From Methanosarcinales archaeon (GTDB lineage Archaea > Halobacteriota > Methanosarcinia > Methanosarcinales > Methanocomedenaceae), in NCBI GenBank assembly GCA_030638625.1, contig DAOWEE010000245.1, forward strand, positions 1-5,436: 5,436 nt of DNA, written 5' to 3'. Shown here piece by piece: positions 1-5,436 of the stretch. The notes under the pieces were generated by a model. It saw only the letters and a program-made list of their open reading frames with translations. It was not told the DNA's origin and searched no databases. The first letter of the stretch is position 1; the number at the start of each line of letters is the position of its first letter. The position numbers were made by a program, and so were the translations under genes.

Positions 1-423
1 AATCCTGTTGGCATATTGACCGAACACGACATGGTCATGAAGATTATCTCAAAGAATAATGTTCCCGATTCACTTACCCTGAAGAATGTAATGACAACAC
101 CGCTCATAACAATTGGCGCAGATGAAGATGTTAAAAAAGCCAAAGATCTGATGCTTAAAATGCACATCAGGCGGATACCTATTGTGAAAGACAAGAAACT
201 TGTGGGGCTGGTGACTGACACAGACCTGGTTTCAGTATCTATCGAGATGGGGAATATCTTATCTGAACTTATCAGCATGCACAGGGAAAGGAATATTGTA
301 TCCGAAGGTGAAATCCCAGAAATGATTAGCAGGGGAGTCTGTGAAAACTGTGGCAGATATTACGATAACCTTGACTACTTAAATGGAGCACTTATGTGCG
401 AATCTTGCAGGGAAACTGAATAA
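1..423 (+). CDS. CBS-domain protein with C-terminal zinc ribbon, 5'-truncated by window edge
   Basis: The reading frame is open from base 1 (frame 1), so the gene begins before the window; 140 C-terminal residues are visible. Residues 1-12 are the tail of one CBS domain (VGILTEHDM, the G-h-h-T-x-x-D ribose/phosphate motif). Residues about 27-80 form a complete CBS domain ending in VGLVTDTDL. A linker of about 30 residues leads to a Cys4 ribbon with C114-x2-C117 and C133-x2-C136. This layout matches the archaeal family of CBS pairs fused to a zinc-ribbon/rubredoxin-like domain, typified by Thermoplasma Ta0289. In that family the CBS pair is expected to bind an adenosine ligand and the ribbon to hold Zn or Fe. 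Cytosolic; no membrane segment is visible. It probably shares a transcript with the next gene, 22 bases downstream. The family assignment is firm, but the biological role is unknown. Confidence 0.88.
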   Translation, partial: NPVGILTEHDMVMKIISKNNVPDSLTLKNVMTTPLITIGADEDVKKAKDLMLKMHIRRIPIVKDKKLVGLVTDTDLVSVSIEMGNILSELISMHRERNIVSEGEIPEMISRGVCENCGRYYDNLDYLNGALMCESCRETE

Positions 424-433
424 CCAGGATTAT

Positions 434-439
434 GGGGGT
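434..439 (+). promoter_or_regulatory. Ribosome binding site of the second CBS gene
   Basis: GGGGGT lies 6 bases before the ATG at 446 and approximates the archaeal GGAGGT Shine-Dalgarno sequence with one mismatch. It supports that start. The 22-base spacer leaves no room for a separate promoter. Confidence 0.55.
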
Positions 440-445
440 ATTTAA

Positions 446-1231
446 ATGGGCTTACAATTAGTCCAGGAAATTATGGACCGACACCCTGTGTCAATTAATG
501 TTAATGACTATGTGACTCATGTCCGTCAGTTGATGCGGGATTATCACATGACATTGCCTGTGGTAGACGACAATAAGGAAGTAGAGGGAATAATATCTGA
601 ACTGGACATACTCAATATTACTTCTACAAAATCAAATGTTACAGTGAAAGGATACACCACAGAAGTCCCGGTCATAACCGGTGATATGGATATTAAGCAA
701 GTGGCAGCCATTATGATACAATCAAGGACCAGCTTTGCTCCTGTGCTTGAGTCCGCTGGAGGACGAAAACTTTGCGGTACCCTGAACATGAAGGATATAT
801 TCAAGAATCTGGGCCCGTCAGATATACCTGACCAAAAAGTGGGTGAACTTATGACGCAAAAGGTCAAGACCTGCTCAAGCGACGAACATTTAGCAAAGGT
901 GTGGACCAACATGTTGGAGACAGGATATTCAGGATACCCGGTAGTAGACAGTCACAATATGCTGGTGGGTATGGTCACCAGGCATGACATTATCAAATCA
1001 GGAGGTGTAAGGATAGAAAGGGAAGATGAACACGGCACCAGGATGGGAACTTCATCCAGTGTATCACATATAATGAGTACGCCAGCTTACACAATTACTC
1101 CTGAAACATCCTTAAAAGAAGCCATTGAAATGATGGTCAAACTGGATGTTGGGCGCCTGTGTGTCACAAACCGCGATAAACTGGTGGGTATAATAAACAG
1201 ATATGATGTCGTAAGAGCATATGTTGACTAA
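446..1231 (+). CDS. Four-CBS-domain protein (tandem Bateman modules)
   Basis: This 261-residue soluble protein consists almost entirely of four CBS domains, at about residues 3-58, 67-122, 132-186 and 205-260. Each ends near a G-h-h-T-x-x-D-like motif: EGIISELD (47-54), CGTLNMKD (110-117), VGMVTRHD (174-181) and VGIINRYD (247-254). Domains 2 and 4 carry Asn where Thr is usual, so their ligand pockets may differ. A charged linker, about 187-206 and starting GVRIEREDEHG, joins domains 3 and 4. There is no catalytic, DNA-binding or membrane domain. CBS pairs typically bind AMP, ATP, SAM or MTA, so a ligand-sensing regulatory role is inferred; the partner is unknown. The ATG is preceded by GGGGGT. 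The gene sits 22 bases after the zinc-ribbon CBS gene and 183 bases before the next CBS gene, so it probably ends the first transcript. Confidence 0.9.
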   Translation: MGLQLVQEIMDRHPVSINVNDYVTHVRQLMRDYHMTLPVVDDNKEVEGIISELDILNITSTKSNVTVKGYTTEVPVITGDMDIKQVAAIMIQSRTSFAPVLESAGGRKLCGTLNMKDIFKNLGPSDIPDQKVGELMTQKVKTCSSDEHLAKVWTNMLETGYSGYPVVDSHNMLVGMVTRHDIIKSGGVRIEREDEHGTRMGTSSSVSHIMSTPAYTITPETSLKEAIEMMVKLDVGRLCVTNRDKLVGIINRYDVVRAYVD

Positions 1232-1264
1232 AATAGATGTGACCCAGACAAGACATTTTACTAA

Positions 1265-1288
1265 GGCAGAGGATACAACATCCTTGCC
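1265..1288 (+). other. Short hairpin downstream of the second CBS gene
   Basis: The arms 1265-1274 and 1280-1288 can form nine base pairs with one bulged G (1269) around a 5-base ACAAC loop. It begins 33 bases after the stop codon of the second CBS gene. No T-run follows it, so it is not a classic terminator; it could protect or process the mRNA 3' end, or be chance. Confidence 0.3.
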
Positions 1289-1334
1289 CAGTGTACAAAC
1301 TTAAATCAATGTGCAGAATAAAATCAGTATATCA

Positions 1335-1342
1335 TTTAAATA
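1335..1342 (+). promoter_or_regulatory. Candidate archaeal TATA box for the third CBS gene and downstream operon
   Basis: TTTAAATA closely resembles the archaeal TATA consensus and lies in the only long spacer inside the CBS array. Transcription would be expected about 25 bases downstream, near 1362-1366, leaving a leader of about 50 bases before the ATG at 1415. The bases just upstream (ATATCA) are a weak match to a purine-rich BRE, and the spacer is AT-rich overall, so the call is moderate. Confidence 0.5.
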
Positions 1343-1392
1343 GAAAGTAGCAATTGATGAAAATATTCTTCTAATGAATTTCAAATGTATGG

Positions 1393-1402
1393 TTGTTAAC
1401 AA
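1393..1402 (+). repeat. Perfect 10-base palindrome in the leader before the third CBS gene
   Basis: TTGTTAACAA is its own reverse complement and ends 3 bases before the GGTGA ribosome binding site. It could be a half-turn operator for a dimeric regulator or a chance AT-rich palindrome. No second copy was seen in this spacer. Confidence 0.35.
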
Positions 1403-1405
1403 TTC

Positions 1406-1410
1406 GGTGA
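1406..1410 (+). promoter_or_regulatory. Ribosome binding site of the third CBS gene
   Basis: GGTGA is complementary to the archaeal 16S rRNA 3' end and is 4 bases from the ATG at 1415. This fixes the start and gives a 311-residue protein with a short non-CBS N-terminus. Confidence 0.7.
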
Positions 1411-1414
1411 AAAT

Positions 1415-2350
1415 ATGAAACGACAAAACAATAACAAACCCGATGTTAGAGGATTGGACAGTTCTGGGATTATGGACAGAGGACCAGTAAATTTCAAAAC
1501 AAAGATGGCGAACCACGAAGGCGATATCATGGCCATAGCCTCAAAAGACGTAGTTACCCTTCCACCTACTGCCAACATTATGACTACGGTAAAAACCATG
1601 ATGAAACATGGATTCAGACGTGTTCCAATAGCAGATGCTGGCACCAAACGGTTGGCAGGTATTGTTACCAGTCTGGATATTGTGGATTTTTTGGGAGGAG
1701 GTCTCAGACATAACCTGGTAAAGAACAGGCATAACGGCAACCTTGCAGCCGCTATTAATGAGAATGTGAGAGAGATTATGAAGGGGGGAGTAGTCAGCCT
1801 GACTATCAATGACCCAATATCCCTGGCTCTAACCACCATGATAGAACAGAATATTGGTGGCATTCCATTGGTGGATGGAAATAATAACGTAGTTGCAATC
1901 CTGTCCGAGAGAGACTTTGTCAGGACAATTGCCAACGTAACCACCTCAAAACAGGTAAAGGAATATATGAGCAGCAACGTGGTTACTGCCTCACCTGATA
2001 TGTCGGTAGGTGAAGCCACACGGACCATGATACAAAAAGGATTCAGGAGAATACCCATCGTTAAAGAGAATGTTCTTCTGGCCATAATTACTGCTTCAGA
2101 TATAATGAGATATCTGGGCAGCGGTGATATTTTCCAGAAACTCATGACAGGAAATGTAGCAAATGCATTTGAAGTGCCCATTAAAAGTATGATTGTACGT
2201 GATATTGTATGGACCAGTTCAAATGTTGATATTGGTGAAGCTGCTTCTATAATGCTGGATAAAAAAGTAGGGGCACTGCCTGTAATAGATAATGGTGAAT
2301 TATGCGGTATCATAACTGAAAGAGATATCGTCAGGGCGCTTGCAGATTAA
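1415..2350 (+). CDS. Four-CBS-domain protein with N-terminal extension and internal duplication
   Basis: This 311-residue soluble protein has about 35 residues of polar N-terminal extension (including RGPVNFKTKMANHEGDIM) and then four CBS domains, at about 36-93, 116-172, 178-234 and 255-310. The motifs are AGIVTSLD (81-88), VAILSERD (160-167), LAIITASD (222-229) and CGIITERD (297-304). Asp is kept in all four; Gly is replaced by Ala in domains 2 and 3. The two CBS pairs look like copies of each other: GFRRVPI (66-72) matches GFRRIPI (209-215), and both inter-domain linkers begin FLGGG/YLGSG and contain a GN-x3-A pattern. The expected role is binding adenosine-type ligands, with partner and output unknown. 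It starts after a candidate promoter and a clear GGTGA site and heads a tight run with the next two CBS genes and the RNA ligase. Confidence 0.9.
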   Translation: MKRQNNNKPDVRGLDSSGIMDRGPVNFKTKMANHEGDIMAIASKDVVTLPPTANIMTTVKTMMKHGFRRVPIADAGTKRLAGIVTSLDIVDFLGGGLRHNLVKNRHNGNLAAAINENVREIMKGGVVSLTINDPISLALTTMIEQNIGGIPLVDGNNNVVAILSERDFVRTIANVTTSKQVKEYMSSNVVTASPDMSVGEATRTMIQKGFRRIPIVKENVLLAIITASDIMRYLGSGDIFQKLMTGNVANAFEVPIKSMIVRDIVWTSSNVDIGEAASIMLDKKVGALPVIDNGELCGIITERDIVRALAD

Positions 2351-2364
2351 TTGAAAACCCAAAA

Positions 2365-2370
2365 GGAGGT
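2365..2370 (+). promoter_or_regulatory. Strong ribosome binding site of the fourth CBS gene
   Basis: GGAGGT, a full Shine-Dalgarno core preceded by AAAA, lies 6 bases before the ATG at 2377 and is the strongest site in the window. It suggests efficient independent initiation inside the operon. Confidence 0.8.
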
Positions 2371-2376
2371 ACTAAA

Positions 2377-3267
2377 ATGAAGGTGAAGGATATAATGAGC
2401 ACATCGGTCAACATTATCGGAACCGAAGAACCAATATCGAGAGCAAGGAACCTGATGATGAAACATAATATCAGCAGGCTCATCGTTGCAAAAAAACAAT
2501 CACCCGATACAGCAACGTCAAAATCTACTGAAGTAATACCAATAGGAGTTGTTACCAAAACTGACCTGACACATCGGCTTGACCAGGCAGAACCAAAATG
2601 GCGGAGACGCCCCATTGATAATATTCCGGTTAATGTAGTAATGACGCATGACCCTGTAACTATATTCCCTGAGGCTACACCAAAACAAGCAGCAGAAATT
2701 CTGCTTGAGAACAACATCAGTGGAATGCCTGTGATAAAGAGTGAATCAGACAAAAGTGTTGTCGGAATTATAACTAAACTGGATTTGATACGGTACTATT
2801 CAAACCTTGACGACAAGACCGGCGTTGAAGATATCATGGATGATTTTTTCATAACCGTTCACAGACATCATACCATTAGTCATGTTATTCATGAAATGAA
2901 AGGTAATGAAGTGGAAAGGGTTATTGTATTGGACGATTCCAACAAACCTGTGGGAATTATTACCCACACAAACCTGGCTCTTGGTAAAATGTTAAATTCG
3001 GAAGGAGGACTCCCATCAAAAGATGTTAAGATGGCACGTAAGAACCGGAATGGCGGTGAAAAGATATTCAGGTCTGTTAAAGAATTATCCATGGTTGCCG
3101 AAGATATCATGTCGGCACCGCTTTTTACCCTCAGTAAGAACAGCACTGGTGTAGAAGCAGCAAAGATTATGGCGGATGAACGGATTAACGGCATACCTAT
3201 CGTGAATGATGAGATTATAGGAATCGTGAATGCAAGGAATATTATTCGAGCAATCGTTAAACGCTAA
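2377..3267 (+). CDS. Four-CBS-domain protein with basic inter-domain linker
   Basis: This 296-residue soluble protein has CBS domains at about residues 1-67, 84-140, 149-203 and 240-295. It opens directly on the family signature VKDIM. Domain 1 carries a polar insert (about 39-55). The motifs are IGVVTKTD (56-63), VGIITKLD (129-136), VGIITHTN (192-199) and IGIVNARN (281-288), so the first pair keeps the ribose-contacting Asp and the second pair has Asn in both. The linker between domains 3 and 4 (about 205-239) is basic, with eight Lys/Arg between 215 and 235. An uneven role for the two pairs is therefore plausible: the first binding a nucleotide, the second altered or structural. No enzyme or membrane domain is seen. 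It lies 26 bases after the previous CBS gene and 11 bases before the next, almost certainly in one transcript. Confidence 0.9.
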   Translation: MKVKDIMSTSVNIIGTEEPISRARNLMMKHNISRLIVAKKQSPDTATSKSTEVIPIGVVTKTDLTHRLDQAEPKWRRRPIDNIPVNVVMTHDPVTIFPEATPKQAAEILLENNISGMPVIKSESDKSVVGIITKLDLIRYYSNLDDKTGVEDIMDDFFITVHRHHTISHVIHEMKGNEVERVIVLDDSNKPVGIITHTNLALGKMLNSEGGLPSKDVKMARKNRNGGEKIFRSVKELSMVAEDIMSAPLFTLSKNSTGVEAAKIMADERINGIPIVNDEIIGIVNARNIIRAIVKR

Positions 3268-3268
3268 A

Positions 3269-3274
3269 GGTGAT
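3269..3274 (+). promoter_or_regulatory. Ribosome binding site that sets the start of the fifth CBS gene
   Basis: GGTGAT matches the archaeal anti-Shine-Dalgarno and lies 4 bases before the ATG at 3279. The frame could also be opened at GTG 3270 or ATG 3273, but those codons lie inside this site, so neither can use it. The spacing equals that of the third CBS gene. Confidence 0.7.
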
Positions 3275-3278
3275 GAAG

Positions 3279-4061
3279 ATGCAGGTTAAAGATATATTGA
3301 CAGAACCGATTACAATCGATAAATCGGACACATTATCGCACGCACTTGATATAATGGATAAAAAGGATACAAGAAGGCTTCTTGTGATGCACAATAACCA
3401 GATAAATGGTATTGTGACTATGCGCTCTATCACAAAGGAACTGGGGACGAGAAAAAAGGCAAACCTTCCTGCTTCGGCCATGCATGTGACTACGGCAACC
3501 ACTGATAATTACAGTAAAGTACTATCCGACATGTCAGTCAACGATGGCGTTGTGCTGATGAACAAAAACAATGGGGTATTACTGGTTATTGAAAACGATA
3601 AAGTGCTGGGTTGGGTGACACCCAAAGAGGTTATAGAAATGTATCCTTTTAACAATTCAATGGTCAGTGAAATTATGCGCCAGCCAATCACTATTGGACC
3701 TGAAGAACGAGTGATACATGCCAGGAGGATTATGCTTGATAGCAATATCGGAAGATTGCCTGTGTTGGATAATGGCATACTGGTGGGAATTATAACTGAG
3801 CATGATATCGCCACCGGTCTGCGGGCATTTAGAGACCTGGTAGAAGGTAGCAAACAGGATAACCGGATAAAGAACCTGCTGGTTGAAGATATTATGAAAC
3901 GAGGAGTTGTTTCTGTAAATAAAGATACACTGGTGCGTGATGTAGTTGCCATGATGCTTGAGAAAAATTTCGGCGGGATGCCTGTTGTGGACACTAATGA
4001 TGAGGTTACCGGATTGATAACCCGACGATGTTTGCTTGAAGCCATAGCAAAGAAGCTGTAG
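3279..4061 (+). CDS. Four-CBS-domain protein, last of the array
   Basis: I place the start at ATG 3279 (260 residues) because GGTGAT precedes it by 4 bases and the resulting N-terminus MQVKDIL mirrors the neighbouring MKVKDIM; GTG 3270 would add three residues. CBS domains lie at about 1-54, 65-120, 128-182 and 200-257. The motifs are NGIVTMRS (43-50), LGWVTPKE (110-117), VGIITEHD (169-176) and TGLITRRC (244-251). Only domain 3 keeps the usual Asp; the others have Ser, Glu and Cys, and domain 2 is divergent throughout. A linker with LRAFRDLVEG (181-190) precedes domain 4. A soluble ligand-sensing or scaffold protein is inferred, with probably a single canonical nucleotide site. The RNA ligase ATG follows after 13 bases, which implies co-transcription. 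Confidence 0.9.
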   Translation: MQVKDILTEPITIDKSDTLSHALDIMDKKDTRRLLVMHNNQINGIVTMRSITKELGTRKKANLPASAMHVTTATTDNYSKVLSDMSVNDGVVLMNKNNGVLLVIENDKVLGWVTPKEVIEMYPFNNSMVSEIMRQPITIGPEERVIHARRIMLDSNIGRLPVLDNGILVGIITEHDIATGLRAFRDLVEGSKQDNRIKNLLVEDIMKRGVVSVNKDTLVRDVVAMMLEKNFGGMPVVDTNDEVTGLITRRCLLEAIAKKL

Positions 4062-4074
4062 ATAAATAATTCGT

Positions 4075-5247
4075 ATGAGTAGAAGTCAGGAAGTCCTGGA
4101 TGAAGAATTTGTAAGACTCGCATCAATTGCTCTGAGGATACCGGAATCCAGATTATCCGGCATGCTGAAAAGAAGAGTCCTGCAAAAAGTGTCCAGATTC
4201 TTTCCTGACCACTACCGTTTTGATAAGGGGATAGCCGGACTTGAGACCGGGACGGCTCTTTTTAAAACTGATGAGGGCATCGAGACTGTAAAGGGTTTTC
4301 CGAAGATACAGCGTGCTATGATGCTGGCTCCGGTTCTTACCACTCATTTCAAAGGGACAACCAGGGTAGCAGTTGAAGAGAAGATGAACGGCTACAATGT
4401 GAGGATAGCCAGCATTAAAGGTACGGTCATTGCCCTGACCAGAGGCGGACTGATATGTCCATATACCACGGAAAAAGTGCTGGAAGATGTGGGGGAGGAT
4501 TTTTTCAGGGACCACCCGGATATGGTACTGTGCGGTGAGATGGTGGGGCCCGATAACCCATATGTGCCCAAGGATATCTATCCTGATGTGGATAGTATTT
4601 CGTTTTTTATTTTCGATGTAAGGCATAAGAATTCAGGTAAACCCCTGACCATAGGTGAAAAACACGAACTGTGTGGCCATTACAATATCAAGACCGTGCC
4701 GTATTTCGGAGAGTATTCTCTTGATGAGGCAGCCGACAGTATTGCCGGCATTATCAGGAAACTGGGTGAGTCTGGCAGGGAAGGGGTGGTGATAAAGGAC
4801 CCTGAAATGAAACTGCCTTCCATTAAGTATACCTGTTCCCAGAGTACCAATAGCGACCTCAGGTATGCGTTCGGGTTCTACAATGATTATGGCAGGGATT
4901 TTTTCTTTTCCAGGGTGGTGCGGGAAGGATTCCAGGCTGTGGAATGGGATGAAGATGAGGAGGCACTGCGTGACAGGTGCTGCCGGCTTGGTGAGAGCAT
5001 CCTGGAGCCCATGATCAGCACCATAAAAAAACGACAGCAGGGTGAACGGATTACTGAAGATGTGCAAATTCGGGTGCGCAGTCTGGAAACTGCATATAAG
5101 TTTGAAGAACATTTAAGGCGGATGGGTATAGATGCCCAGTTCGATGAGCCGCAAATGGTGGACGGCCAGTATCTTATTGTCATCAGGAAGTTCAACCAGA
5201 GCACCAACGACCGAACAGGCGCTATTCTTAACGGACAGTTATGGTAG
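4075..5247 (+). CDS. ATP-dependent RNA ligase, archaeal Pab1020/Rnl3 family
   Basis: This 390-residue protein belongs to the covalent nucleotidyltransferase superfamily. Motif I is EEKMNG (101-106) with K103 as the predicted AMP-accepting lysine. Further motifs are TRGG (122-125), CGEMVG with E155 (motif III), FFIFDV at 177-182 (IIIa), EGVVIKD with K241 (IV) and IKYT with K251 (V). Length and layout (N-terminal region, catalytic core about 95-255, helical dimerisation region, C-terminal domain about 335-390) agree with the archaeal homodimeric RNA ligases of Pyrococcus abyssi (Pab1020) and Methanothermobacter. Those enzymes adenylate themselves with ATP and join 5'-phosphate to 3'-OH RNA ends, often circularising RNA. 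No OB fold typical of DNA ligases is evident. The 13-base spacer after the last CBS gene has no Shine-Dalgarno, so translation may be coupled or weak. GC content is higher than in the CBS genes. Confidence 0.92.
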   Translation: MSRSQEVLDEEFVRLASIALRIPESRLSGMLKRRVLQKVSRFFPDHYRFDKGIAGLETGTALFKTDEGIETVKGFPKIQRAMMLAPVLTTHFKGTTRVAVEEKMNGYNVRIASIKGTVIALTRGGLICPYTTEKVLEDVGEDFFRDHPDMVLCGEMVGPDNPYVPKDIYPDVDSISFFIFDVRHKNSGKPLTIGEKHELCGHYNIKTVPYFGEYSLDEAADSIAGIIRKLGESGREGVVIKDPEMKLPSIKYTCSQSTNSDLRYAFGFYNDYGRDFFFSRVVREGFQAVEWDEDEEALRDRCCRLGESILEPMISTIKKRQQGERITEDVQIRVRSLETAYKFEEHLRRMGIDAQFDEPQMVDGQYLIVIRKFNQSTNDRTGAILNGQLW

Positions 5248-5264
5248 ATATTCAGCCGGGTAGG

Positions 5265-5272
5265 TTTATGTA
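5265..5272 (+). promoter_or_regulatory. Candidate TATA box for engB
   Basis: TTTATGTA is centred about 30 bases before the engB ATG. Transcription would begin only a few bases upstream of the ATG, fitting a leaderless or near-leaderless mRNA and the absence of a strong Shine-Dalgarno there. It is a partial consensus match, and read-through from the ligase gene is also possible. Confidence 0.35.
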
Positions 5273-5284
5273 ACCTGCAGGTTA
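5271..5284 (+). repeat. Perfect 14-base palindrome upstream of engB
   Basis: TAACCTGCAGGTTA is exactly self-complementary with 7-base half sites. A further AGGTT copy in the same orientation lies just upstream at 5262-5266. The palindrome overlaps the end of the TATA-like element and lies before the predicted start of transcription, which suits an operator for a dimeric repressor. It could instead form a small RNA hairpin at the end of the ligase transcript. Confidence 0.45.
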
Positions 5285-5298
5285 TTTAAGGCAAGATA

Positions 5299-5436
5299 AT
5301 GGTATCTTACAAGAAAAACCCGGACGTGGATTATGAGATTGTGTTTGTGGGGCGCTCCAATGTGGGCAAGTCCACACTCATACGCGGCCTTACCGGCAAG
5401 AATGTGCCTGTAGGACGGCGGCCTGGTGTCACCCTG
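5299..5436 (+). CDS. engB: EngB/YihA-family GTP-binding protein, 3'-truncated by window edge
   Basis: The first 46 residues of a TRAFAC-class GTPase are visible. The P-loop G1 motif GRSNVGKS (18-25) is the EngB signature, followed by RRPGVT (40-45), the switch I region with the G2 threonine at 45. The N-terminus before the P-loop is short, as in archaeal members. Bacterial EngB assists assembly of the large ribosomal subunit; a ribosome-related role in archaea is inferred from the family. The G3 and G4 motifs lie beyond the window. The ATG at 5299 is the start that places the P-loop at the usual depth; only a weak AAGG (5288-5291) precedes it. It lies 51 bases after the ligase stop, so it may be the operon's last gene or have its own promoter. 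Confidence 0.9.
   Translation, partial: MVSYKKNPDVDYEIVFVGRSNVGKSTLIRGLTGKNVPVGRRPGVTL

Noticed and set aside
1232..1414. tRNA, small RNA or small protein gene in the 183-base spacer
   Set aside because: No cloverleaf or convincing short frame with a ribosome binding site was seen; only a 9-pair hairpin and promoter-like elements.
1396..2313. Long open frame of 305 codons on the - strand opposite the third CBS gene
   Set aside because: Its translation is low-complexity and rich in Ser, Thr, Ile, Leu and Phe with no recognisable domain. It exactly shadows a clear CBS gene, so it is a by-product of that gene's codon use.
446..4061. CBS proteins as fragments of IMP dehydrogenase, a chloride channel or an Mg transporter
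   Set aside because: No catalytic barrel, membrane segments or transporter sequence lies in or between the genes; each is a complete stand-alone CBS protein.
1..4061. CRISPR array or short nucleotide repeats behind the repeated protein pattern
   Set aside because: The repetition is at protein level (CBS motifs) with diverged DNA; there are no regularly spaced identical repeats.
3509..4126. Open frame of 205 codons on the - strand opposite the fifth CBS gene
   Set aside because: It has the same shadow character, spans the junction of two confident + strand genes, and has no plausible motif.
4153..5207. Several - strand open frames opposite the RNA ligase
   Set aside because: They overlap one another and a ligase with all its catalytic motifs; none shows a domain.
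4075..5247. DNA ligase
   Set aside because: The KMNG active site, overall length and C-terminal region fit archaeal RNA ligases; the OB-fold and helix-hairpin regions of DNA ligases are not seen.

Overview
The window looks archaeal, most likely a Methanosarcinales-type methanogen or an ANME-2/Methanoperedens-like relative. This rests on stand-alone multi-CBS proteins, a CBS protein ending in a zinc ribbon, an archaeal (Pab1020/Rnl3-type) RNA ligase, an archaeal-looking EngB, GGTGA/GGAGGT ribosome binding sites, a TTTAAATA TATA-like box and frequent ATA/AGA/AGG codons. The lineage is inferred; no rRNA or other phylogenetic marker is present.

All genes are on the + strand. Region 1 (1-1231) holds the 3' end of a gene for a CBS-domain protein with a C-terminal Cys4 zinc ribbon. 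It is followed 22 bases later by a gene for a protein made of four CBS domains. Region 2 (1232-1414) is the only sizeable spacer before the 3' end of the array (183 bases). It contains a small hairpin, a TATA-like box and a 10-base palindrome just before the next ribosome binding site, so a new transcript probably starts here. Region 3 (1415-4061) is a run of three more four-CBS genes separated by 26 and 11 bases. Region 4 (4075-5247) is an ATP-dependent RNA ligase gene only 13 bases behind the last CBS gene. Region 5 (5248-5436) is a 51-base spacer with a perfect 14-base palindrome next to a TATA-like element, then the start of engB, cut by the window end.

The five CBS genes contain 18 visible CBS repeats, one of them only a tail, and four of the five genes show no other recognisable domain. 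CBS pairs (Bateman modules) generally bind adenosine ligands such as AMP, ATP, SAM or MTA. The spacing suggests that genes 3 to 6 are co-transcribed, which puts a bank of likely adenosine-ligand sensors in one unit with an enzyme that uses ATP and releases AMP. A regulatory link between the sensors and the ligase is a hypothesis from gene order, not something the sequence proves. The ligase and engB are visibly more GC-rich than the CBS block.
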